Part shown: one piece after another, positions 1 to 5,215 of the stretch
How positions within the stretch are numbered: the stretch's first letter is position 1
Layout of the letters: every line of letters begins with the position of its first letter
Assembly (NCBI GenBank): GCA_029259835.1
Contig: JAJDEL010000539.1
Location: forward strand, 1 to 6,169
Direction: 5' to 3'
Length of the DNA stretch: 6,169 bases
DNA from: Planctomicrobium sp.
Lineage (GTDB): Bacteria; Planctomycetota; Planctomycetia; Planctomycetales; Planctomycetaceae
Notes under the pieces: model-generated
What the model saw: only the letters and a program-made list of their open reading frames with translations
Database searches by the model: none
What the model was told of the DNA's origin: nothing
Program-made: the position numbers and the translations under genes

Positions 1-191
1 GCGGAGTCGGCGATGAGTTCGGTTTGCAGTTTCCAATACCGATTCACAAAATGGTGCTGGCGAAGTGTTGTTGTTTTGAACATCGAAAGAGAAATCGACG
101 TGCAAATGATCAGTGCAACGATTGCCATAATTAGCGCGGCACCATGTCGGCGATGCTGAGTGACCTTAGGGCCGGTACTTCTGTGTTTCAT
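1..191 (-). CDS. GspK-like minor pseudopilin, N-terminal fragment (3' end outside window)
   Basis: The frame from the ATG at 191 stays open to the left edge (63 codons plus 2 nt). It begins MKHRSTGPKVTQHRRHG, then AALIMAIVALIICTSISLSM. This is a basic leader ending in Gly17 and a hydrophobic helix of about 20 residues, the layout of a prepilin-like protein. The residue at +5 after the Gly is Met, not Glu. Lack of Glu at +5 is a known trait of GspK, the pseudopilin at the tip, which fits its place after I- and J-like genes. The following KTTTLRQHHFVNRYWKLQTELIADS, with a Leu-Gln-x-Glu-x-x-x-Asp-Ser pattern, resembles the A-E-S-G type segment after the helix in GspK/PilX-like proteins. The start overlaps the preceding stop (ATGA, 191-188). 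Only the N-terminus is visible, so the large GspK domain cannot be checked. A PilX-like protein is the alternative. Confidence 0.75.
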   Translation of the reverse strand, partial: MKHRSTGPKVTQHRRHGAALIMAIVALIICTSISLSMFKTTTLRQHHFVNRYWKLQTELIADS

Positions 192-745
192 TTTTTTGTT
201 CCTTCTCCATTTGAGTTTGTAGAAGAAACAAAGCGAAGTGCGCGTCCGAGAGGAATTAAAGCACGAACCGAAGCCCCTTCGCGTGTTCCGAGCAGAGATG
301 CGCGATTCTTTTCACCTAATGAACTCGCCTTGCGGATCGTCAGTTCAATCGTTTCACCTGAAACAATTAAGCTGACAGACGATTCAATAAACGCGAATGT
401 CTCCTGAGAGGTTTGGCGATCACCACCCATGCTGCGCTGAACCTTGCCTTCGGTAACTCGGTATTGAATTGTTTGGCCTTGCTGAGTAATCAGTTTTACT
501 TCGTTTTCAGTCATTTCTGTTTGAACGGTCGCCTGCGCATCTTTGCGAAGCTGATCTTCCAATCGTTCGGCGGTCAGTTCAAACGCGGATGCGGTCGCAA
601 TACTTGTATCCATGTCCATAAGTGTTGTGAGGAGCGAGATCGCTACGAGCGAAAAACTTCCAAGCAGAGTGATCATCAGAGTCATTTCTATGAGCGACCA
701 ACCCTGACGGTTATTATGATTTTTGTTGAGTTGGCTTCGTTTCAT
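188..745 (-). CDS. GspJ-like minor pseudopilin (prepilin-type N-terminal cleavage/methylation)
   Basis: This is a 185-residue prepilin-like protein. The basic leader ends NNRQG, with predicted cleavage after G15, then WSLIEMTLMITLLGSFSLVAI. Glu is at +5 (E20) and a hydrophobic helix runs to about residue 42. Trp at +1 is unusual, since Phe or Met is common there. After the helix comes a charged region with RLEDQLRKDAQATV (about 66-79), matching the R-L-x-x-Q-x-R-x-D stretch typical of GspJ-type proteins. It is followed by paired strands (VKLITQQGQTIQYRVTEGKVQRS) and a polar C-terminal tail ending in GTKK. Length is near the usual GspJ (about 190-200). Its position between the I-like and K-like genes fits the canonical order. 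Starts and ends are both in ATGA overlaps (745-742 and 191-188). The last two Lys codons form an A-rich heptamer discussed in the findings. J assignment is moderate. Confidence 0.82.
   Translation of the reverse strand: MKRSQLNKNHNNRQGWSLIEMTLMITLLGSFSLVAISLLTTLMDMDTSIATASAFELTAERLEDQLRKDAQATVQTEMTENEVKLITQQGQTIQYRVTEGKVQRSMGGDRQTSQETFAFIESSVSLIVSGETIELTIRKASSLGEKNRASLLGTREGASVRALIPLGRALRFVSSTNSNGEGTKK
199..208 (-). promoter_or_regulatory. Ribosome binding site of the GspK-like gene
   Basis: The minus strand reads GGAGAAGGAA at 208-199, a double Shine-Dalgarno (GGAG and AAGGA). The AAGGA core lies 8 nt before the ATG at 191, separated from it by an A-rich spacer. It supports the start at 191, whose gene has no complete ORF within the window. 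Confidence 0.65.
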
Positions 746-1140
746 AGTTTCCCCTTTGGTGATTCCCAGAAGGAGAGTGTGATTGGCGAAACTTTTTCAC
801 CAAAGCGATTTGTCCAGACAATGGAAACACTCACTTGCTGCTGTTGTCCTGCGGTCGGTTCGCTACGAGTCACTTCCAGCTTGGGATCTTCAAGTCTGTC
901 TGTTGCTTCGGCAGAAAGAACAACGTCGGTTTGTCCAGACTGGAGACCGGCGATCAGGTTGCGGACTTCGCGCAGTGCCCATTCGCGGTCGGCGATTTCT
1001 TCGTTCACTGTGGAAACGCGACCGACAAATGGAACGAGGAATGTCATGACTGTTGCCAGTAAGACGCCTGCGGTGAGGAATTCAATCGTCGAGGCACCGT
1101 GCCGCGAATTTGCGAATGCATTCTTGAGTCGATGTTTCAT
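742..1140 (-). CDS. GspI-like minor pseudopilin (prepilin-type N-terminal cleavage/methylation)
   Basis: This is a 132-residue type IV prepilin-like protein. The N-terminus has a basic 15-residue leader ending SRHG, then ASTIEFLTAGVLLATVMTFL: prepilin peptidase would cut after G15, leaving A at +1 and the conserved Glu at +5 (E20), followed by a hydrophobic helix to about residue 40. The periplasmic part starts with a charged helix (NEEIADREWALREVRNLIAGL, about 46-66). It ends with a strand pattern VSVSIVW..., ITLSFW, resembling the V-x-V-x-W and x-L-x-x-W ends of GspI-type pseudopilins. With GspJ- and GspK-like genes directly after it, a role in the pseudopilus tip complex is likely. The I assignment is from this pattern and gene order, not a search. 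It overlaps the third gspF by ATGA and ends in TGA overlapping the next ATG, so translation is probably coupled along the row. Confidence 0.82.
   Translation of the reverse strand: MKHRLKNAFANSRHGASTIEFLTAGVLLATVMTFLVPFVGRVSTVNEEIADREWALREVRNLIAGLQSGQTDVVLSAEATDRLEDPKLEVTRSEPTAGQQQQVSVSIVWTNRFGEKVSPITLSFWESPKGKL
751..756 (-). promoter_or_regulatory. Ribosome binding site of the GspJ-like gene
   Basis: AAGGGG at 756-751 on the minus strand lies 5 nt before the ATG at 745. It is inside the last codons of the GspI-like gene, which supports coupled translation across the ATGA overlap. Confidence 0.65.
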
Positions 1141-2747
1141 GAGAGGTCTCCCAGAAGTTTTACAAGCGGGATAAACATCGCGATACAAAACGCGCCGACC
1201 AGGAAACCTAGGAAAATAATCACTGTCGGGCGAATGAATTCCATGAACCAACGGGAGCGGTTGATTCTGCGTTGTTGAATCGAATTCGCCAGAGCCGACA
1301 ACGCCCAGCCGAGGTGGCCAATCGCGGCTGCGTTGTCAATCGAATGCGACTCACGCGAGTTGACAAAACCCTCGTCTTGAAGCGCTTGCCCTAGAGAATC
1401 GCCGAGTTCGAGACGATTTCCCACTCGTTCGAAACGTCGTGATCGTGTTAAGTCCGGCATCGATTTCGCAAGGGAATCAAGGCTCGGTTGAAGCTGCATT
1501 TTGTTCGCTGCAACGTAACCCAGGCGACGCAAGAGCATCGGTGTTTCAAAACGTGGAAAGATTCGCAGCACAAACGATGGAAACCGAGACGAATCATCAA
1601 CGAGAAAGACCGCAGCGATCACAAACGGAACGACTGGAAGAAAAATAATCGGCCCGGCAAGATACCAGTAGCTGACAAACCAGTCAGAAATTTCGATAAC
1701 GAGGATCGTCAACTCAGGCAGCGCAACTCCGAAGTCTTCAAAAATATCTTTGTATTTCGGGACAATCCAATACATGATGAAGCTGATCACTGAGAACAGA
1801 ATTGCACAGACCGCGACAGCGTAAGAAGCTCCATTGGCAGGTGAGTTTCCATCGAGACTGTTCCGTTCCAGCGTCCTGGATTGTTCGAGGGCGATTTTGG
1901 TTAAGGCATCGCCAACATCGCCTTTCTCGCTTGCAGCTTCAATGGCTCCGATAACCTCGGCAGGCAGCAAGTCAGACTGGTAAGAAAGCGCTCTCGCAAG
2001 TGGAGTACCATCGTGCAGAGACGAGGCGAGCTGCGAGAGTTGATCAATCATTTTCCGCCGTTTTCGCGCCTTCATAAACATGGGAATGAAAACGAAGAAC
2101 AGAAACGGCACTTGCAGCAGTCCGAAAAAGCTGCGTCCATATCCTCTCCCAGAATAGCGATTTCTAAAACTTCCTTCTTCCAGGGAAGCCACAAGCCCTT
2201 GTACTTCCGTTCCCAAATCCATGTCATTCTTCGTCGACAACACCAATGTCCAGAGAAGTTGAAGTTGCACAGAACGGTGTAACCCGGAAGAAGAGCCGTA
2301 TGCCAAGATCGGAATAAAGCCCAGAAATGCCAGCAGGATCAAGGACGGCAACGCCAGCGGCAGTAAAATGAACAGGATCGCGGCGGTCTTCGCGGTGGTT
2401 GCCTGTTGATCGCGACGTACGACTTCCTGAAGCGGTAAGTCACTGTCCGGAGCGTGCAGCGAAACTTGCCAGACTTTCCACCCGAGATAGAACAACCCGG
2501 CTCCGATTCCCAATCGGGTAAGCGTCACCAGGACCAGCTTGTATGAACCGCCAGCGAGGTGGAATTCTCTAGCTCCTTGTCCCAGAAAAAACGCTCCAAT
2601 CGCCCAGGCCATGATTGAAAGAATCGGCAGCAACTTGCGGTACCGCTCTCGCGTTTCCGGATCGAGGCCGTTCACGCGAATAGAATCTGCGCGCAGCATC
2701 ATGAATGCGATAACAGGGATCACAAGCAGGATGAGCAGCGGTTCCAT
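1137..2747 (-). CDS. gspF: Type II secretion system F family protein with N-terminal multi-pass membrane extension, third of three
   Basis: At 536 residues this is far longer than its neighbours and than typical GspF (about 400). Residues 1-160 are an extension with hydrophobic segments at about 3-18, 39-57, 70-94 and 121-150. A first GspF-like half begins near 161 (LQLLWTLVLSTKNDMDLGTE). It is interrupted by a Gly/Arg-rich and hydrophobic stretch (about 195-225, with FGLLQVPFLFFVFIPMF) and resumes with LSQLASSLHDGTPLARAL and EAASEKGDVGDALTKIA (236-286). The membrane segment at about 307-329 is followed by the signature VPKYKDIFEDFGVALP (329-344), a second hydrophobic block (362-382), a second cytoplasmic half (400-492) and a last segment (505-527). 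The second-half GE motif is replaced by NAAAIGHLGWAL. The tail KLLGDLS resembles the previous protein's KLLNDLS. The ATG at 2747 has only a weak GAAAGAAA site overlapping the preceding stop. Its TGA overlaps the next ATG by 4 nt. Likely role: platform subunit; the extension's purpose is unknown. Confidence 0.88.
   Translation of the reverse strand: MEPLLILLVIPVIAFMMLRADSIRVNGLDPETRERYRKLLPILSIMAWAIGAFFLGQGAREFHLAGGSYKLVLVTLTRLGIGAGLFYLGWKVWQVSLHAPDSDLPLQEVVRRDQQATTAKTAAILFILLPLALPSLILLAFLGFIPILAYGSSSGLHRSVQLQLLWTLVLSTKNDMDLGTEVQGLVASLEEGSFRNRYSGRGYGRSFFGLLQVPFLFFVFIPMFMKARKRRKMIDQLSQLASSLHDGTPLARALSYQSDLLPAEVIGAIEAASEKGDVGDALTKIALEQSRTLERNSLDGNSPANGASYAVAVCAILFSVISFIMYWIVPKYKDIFEDFGVALPELTILVIEISDWFVSYWYLAGPIIFLPVVPFVIAAVFLVDDSSRFPSFVLRIFPRFETPMLLRRLGYVAANKMQLQPSLDSLAKSMPDLTRSRRFERVGNRLELGDSLGQALQDEGFVNSRESHSIDNAAAIGHLGWALSALANSIQQRRINRSRWFMEFIRPTVIIFLGFLVGAFCIAMFIPLVKLLGDLS
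1148..1152 (-). promoter_or_regulatory. Ribosome binding site of the GspI-like gene
   Basis: GGGAG at 1152-1148 on the minus strand sits 7 nt before the ATG at 1140. It lies inside the end of the third gspF. It decides the start: the frame is open back to an ATG at 1251, but only the 1140 start has a proper site, a 4-nt ATGA overlap with the upstream stop, and a prepilin leader of normal length. Confidence 0.75.
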
Positions 2748-2759
2748 AAATTTCTTTCG

Positions 2760-3818
2760 TTAACTTAAATCGTTCAGTAGCTTGAGCAGGGGCGCAAACA
2801 TTGCAATCACAATAAAACCAGCACTGAGTCCCACACCGGTAATTGCGAGCGGTTCTGTAATGAAAATCAATTGGCCTGTGGACATTCGTGCTTGCGAGCC
2901 AAAGATAATTGCGAGCGACCGCAGACCGTCAGAGAATGTCTCTTGATCGCGCGCCCAACGAAACGAATTCGCCAGTGAACTGGGAATTCCAGGTATGTTG
3001 TAGAAGAGGTCTTCAGATTCCGCGCCTGATTCGACACGATTCGAAATTTTGCTGGCAACATGACTGAAGTAGGGATCGTGCATCGTTTTCGAAACGATGC
3101 GTAACGCTTCACCCAGCGGAAGTTGGCAATCGATGAGGACCGCTAACCGCGAACAAAACTCTGCCGAAGCTGCGTTTTTTTGTGCCGTCCCCACCCAGGG
3201 CAGCATGTGAAACAATTTCGCTCGGATATGCGCAAATGGGAGAAATTTCAGGACAATAAATAAACAGAACAAACCAACGAAGAGAATGACCATTGGCAGC
3301 CAAATCGAGAGTAACATGTCAGAGAGAGAAATCATGACCATGGTCGACATCGGAAGTTCGACCCCAAAATCATAGAAAATTTCTTTGAACTGTGGAACCA
3401 CGATGACCACAAATCCGCTGACAACACTGAGCGAAAGAAAGACAATCATCACCGGATACAACAAGCTGAGATAGAAACCTCTCCAAAGTGATTGCGACTG
3501 ACGATTCGTTTCCAGGTATTCTTCGAGCAAACTTGGCAAACGCCCGGTTTTCACGCCAACAGCAACAATTTCCCGAAGGTCTTCTGGAAGATCTGGAAGG
3601 TTCGCGATTGCACCATCGAGAGACGATCCGGAACTCAATGCGTCCGCCAGTTTCAGCAGTCCCTGACTGTCTCTTTCAGACAGCGTCCAACCCCAAGACA
3701 TTTCACTCGCGGCAGCGCGCAGACCGGCAGCGATAGTCAGCGGCGTCAACTCTTGACGCCGCTCACTTCGCAACTGATCGTTCACATCGTCCTCAAAAAC
3801 CAACTCTTTCTCCAACAA
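2760..3818 (-). CDS. gspF: Type II secretion system F family protein (GspF/PilC), second of three
   Basis: This is a second GspF-type inner-membrane platform protein, about 352 residues. The first cytoplasmic half spans about 25-108 (LADALSSGSSLDGAI, then GVKTGRLPSLLEEYLE). The first membrane segment at about 115-140 contains LLYPVMIVFLSL and is followed by the family signature VPQFKEIFYDFGVELP (141-156). A second hydrophobic stretch lies at about 165-192. The second cytoplasmic half at about 212-308 contains AEFCSRLAVLIDCQLPLGEAL, and a last segment spans about 318-346. The second-half GE motif is degraded to ARDQETFSDGL. The tail (IAMFAPLLKLLNDLS) closely matches that of the next gene, and the signature block matches too, implying a tandem duplication. 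Starts are all non-ATG: TTG 3818, TTG 3815, TTG 3803 (GGAG 6 nt upstream) or GTG 3785 (GAGG 5 nt upstream). An in-frame TAA at 3833-3831 sets the limit. I use the longest, and the true start may be up to 11 codons later. The next gene begins 12 nt after the stop. Confidence 0.88.
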   Translation of the reverse strand: MLEKELVFEDDVNDQLRSERRQELTPLTIAAGLRAAASEMSWGWTLSERDSQGLLKLADALSSGSSLDGAIANLPDLPEDLREIVAVGVKTGRLPSLLEEYLETNRQSQSLWRGFYLSLLYPVMIVFLSLSVVSGFVVIVVPQFKEIFYDFGVELPMSTMVMISLSDMLLSIWLPMVILFVGLFCLFIVLKFLPFAHIRAKLFHMLPWVGTAQKNAASAEFCSRLAVLIDCQLPLGEALRIVSKTMHDPYFSHVASKISNRVESGAESEDLFYNIPGIPSSLANSFRWARDQETFSDGLRSLAIIFGSQARMSTGQLIFITEPLAITGVGLSAGFIVIAMFAPLLKLLNDLS

Positions 3819-3836
3819 CGAATACTCTTGTTAAGC

Positions 3837-3842
3837 ATTATA
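3837..3842 (-). promoter_or_regulatory. Candidate -10 element (TATAAT) upstream of second gspF
   Basis: The minus strand reads TATAAT exactly at 3842-3837, in the 73-bp gap between the first and second gspF genes. A transcript from it would start near 3830, just ahead of the TTG start candidates at 3818 and 3803. No good -35 hexamer is found at 16-18 nt spacing: that position falls in the G-rich tract and reads GGGCAA at best. There is no extended TG. A perfect hexamer can arise by chance, so this is only a candidate internal promoter. Confidence 0.3.
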
Positions 3843-3855
3843 CTTGCGACTTTTT

Positions 3856-3888
3856 CCCCTTGCCCCTAAATCCCTTCTCCCCTTGCCC
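3856..3888 (-). other. G-quadruplex-forming motif in the gspF1-gspF2 intercistronic gap
   Basis: Read on the minus (coding) strand, 3888 to 3856 is five runs of G (3, 4, 3, 4 and 4) separated by short loops CAA, AGAA, ATTTA and CAA. This satisfies the standard four-run G3+/N1-7 pattern with one spare run. It contains two copies of GGGCAAGGGG (3888-3879 and 3865-3856), spaced 23 nt apart start to start. It begins 3 nt after the stop of the first gspF and lies about 38 nt upstream of the earliest start of the second, so it would be in the mRNA of a read-through transcript. The motif is seen directly; folding and function are inference. Confidence 0.7.
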
Positions 3889-3891
3889 ATT

Positions 3892-4941
3892 TCAGTATTC
3901 TGCCAGTTTTGACCATAAATCAACCATCGGGCCGAACACTGTCAGGGCATACATCAGTGTCACGCTGCCTCCGACGAGTAGGACAGTCGCGGTCGGGACA
4001 GTCTGGCTGATCCAGATTGCCCGACTCCGTGCGCGACCTTGATAAAAACTTGACGCCTGACTCAAGGCATTCCCTAATTCGGAATCGCGATGACCGGTGA
4101 CTAGAAGCCATGTCAGGAATTTTGGATATGCGGATTGCTGATGAATCGCGGATTCCATATCCATCCCGCGATCAATCGCATCGGCAAGGTCGAACGTTTG
4201 CTGTCGGAATTTTCTGGAATCAATTGTCTCTCCGGTCAGCCGTAGCGCTTCCGGAAGTGGGATACCATACTTGACCAACAACGACAGAAGGTGCGAAAAG
4301 TGCGCAATCGAAAAATCGCGAGCAACGCTGGAGACCCCAGGAATCCATGAAAGCCCGCTCACGGGTGATTTCCTTCCACTTCTCCACAGCAGAAAAACGA
4401 CCACAAGGAACGTCACAATCAGTCCGAGCAAATGAAAAGGCCCGACTTTGAAACTGGTTGCCAGCGACAACCATCCCGGAAACTCAATGTGCAATTGGCG
4501 ATAAACACCTGCGAGACGCGGCAGCATTGTCGAGACAACAATGCCCAACATTCCGACCGCAAAAAACACAACAATGACCGGGTAGATCAATCCGATTTTC
4601 AGCGATTGCCGTAATGCAATCAGCATTTGAGTCAGATTGGTGACATCTTCCAGAACCTTCTCGCTCTGCCCGCAACTCAGACCAGCAACTAAAATGGCTC
4701 GAAAGACAGGTGGGAGTGAGGCTTCATCGCGGAAGGCTTCGGAGATGCTGGCTCCCTGTTCGAGTCGGGTCGCGAGTCTGTTTGCGACATCTTCCAGGTC
4801 AGGAGGAAAGCCAGCAGCGACGTTTCGTATCCCCAGATCGAGCGGAACTCCGGCGGCAATCATCGCCTGAATCTCTCGACTCAAAGTGATAATCTCTTCC
4901 GGTCGCAGCAGGCGGTGTTGTGATTGAGAGGAGGTCGGCAT
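3892..4941 (-). CDS. gspF: Type II secretion system F family protein (GspF/PilC), first of three
   Basis: This is an inner-membrane platform protein of a type II secretion or type IV pilus-like machine. It is expected to couple the cytoplasmic ATPase to pseudopilus assembly. The 349 residues show the family's two repeated halves. Cytoplasmic helices run at about 18-105, with LSREIQAMIAAGVPLDLGI and the degenerate family motif GLSCGQSEKVLEDV near 87-100. The signature RQSLKIGLIYPVIVVFF (about 111-127) leads into the first membrane segment (about 118-140). A second segment lies at about 168-186, the second cytoplasmic half at about 205-305 (LLVKYGIPLPEAL, then GHRDSELGNAL), and a last segment at about 315-338. 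Canonical GspF is near 400 residues, so this is short. The acidic residue of the usual GE-x-(S/T)-G motif is missing in the first half and displaced in the second. The ATG at 4941 has only a weak AGAAG ribosome site. It is the most diverged of the three. Confidence 0.9.
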   Translation of the reverse strand: MPTSSQSQHRLLRPEEIITLSREIQAMIAAGVPLDLGIRNVAAGFPPDLEDVANRLATRLEQGASISEAFRDEASLPPVFRAILVAGLSCGQSEKVLEDVTNLTQMLIALRQSLKIGLIYPVIVVFFAVGMLGIVVSTMLPRLAGVYRQLHIEFPGWLSLATSFKVGPFHLLGLIVTFLVVVFLLWRSGRKSPVSGLSWIPGVSSVARDFSIAHFSHLLSLLVKYGIPLPEALRLTGETIDSRKFRQQTFDLADAIDRGMDMESAIHQQSAYPKFLTWLLVTGHRDSELGNALSQASSFYQGRARSRAIWISQTVPTATVLLVGGSVTLMYALTVFGPMVDLWSKLAEY

Positions 4942-4947
4942 GGTCTT

Positions 4948-5187
4948 CTATATTTGTGACGCGATCCCAGTTTTCCTTCGTTTTTCATTCATGAAGAACC
5001 AGGTGTGGCCTGCATACGTCTTCGACTGGATGATTTGCTGGAACAATTTCTCAATTTCCCTGAATCCCTCCCTTTTTCGTAACACTTCACAGGTTAACTC
5101 GATTTGGGGCGGATCAAACTGTGCGAGTGACGGTGAAAACAGATCGCAGGTTGAACCAGAGTTCAGTTTTGGAACGTAATCCACCAT
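4948..5187 (-). CDS. Possible small hypothetical protein (79 aa)
   Basis: I do not recognise this protein. An ATG at 5187 opens a 79-codon frame ending in TAG at 4950-4948, only 6 nt before the ATG of the first gspF. In-frame upstream there is a TGA at 5214-5212, so the ORF cannot extend much. The product is polar and mixed charge, with two cysteines, a basic stretch near the end (NEKRRK) and no signal peptide or membrane segment. Codon choice (CAG, GAG, ATC, CTG, TTC) looks compatible with coding, and the frame fills the whole gap between its neighbours. Against it, the Shine-Dalgarno is poor (an AGCAGGG lies about 16 nt upstream of the ATG), and a mirror ORF of equal length exists on the opposite strand. 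It may be a real small gene, a decayed remnant or chance. Apart from it I see nothing definite in the 4942-5215 gap. Confidence 0.4.
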   Translation of the reverse strand: MVDYVPKLNSGSTCDLFSPSLAQFDPPQIELTCEVLRKREGFREIEKLFQQIIQSKTYAGHTWFFMNEKRRKTGIASQI

Positions 5188-5215
5188 TGAACTGGCGTTA
5201 CCGGCCCTGCTTCAC

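Noticed and set aside
413..1174. A 253-codon ORF on the plus strand spanning both pseudopilin genes
   Set aside because: It runs antisense across two well-supported prepilin genes and their junction. Its product is cysteine/serine/arginine-rich with no domain, typical of a shadow frame.
1141..1251. N-terminal extension of the GspI-like gene to the ATG at 1251
   Set aside because: It would overlap gspF3 by more than 100 nt and bury the prepilin leader. The ATG at 1140 has GGGAG 7 nt upstream, an ATGA overlap and a normal leader length.
3492..3869. A 125-codon plus-strand ORF over the gspF2 start and gap
   Set aside because: It is antisense to a clear GspF protein, with Arg/Gln/Phe-rich low-information sequence and no domain.
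4524..4544. Inverted repeat GCATTGT/ACAATGC with a 7-nt loop in gspF1
   Set aside because: It is short, with no following T-run, inside a coding region; chance is likely.
5152..5165. Small hairpin TGAAC-CAGA-GTTCA near the phosphodiesterase end, followed by T's on the plus strand
   Set aside because: The stem is only 5 bp. The T-run is on the wrong side for terminating the minus-strand phosphodiesterase transcript.
4940..5179. A 79-codon plus-strand ORF mirroring the small hypothetical
   Set aside because: It has no ribosome site, is Phe/Trp/Cys/Ser-heavy in a shadow-like way, and runs against the direction of every other gene.
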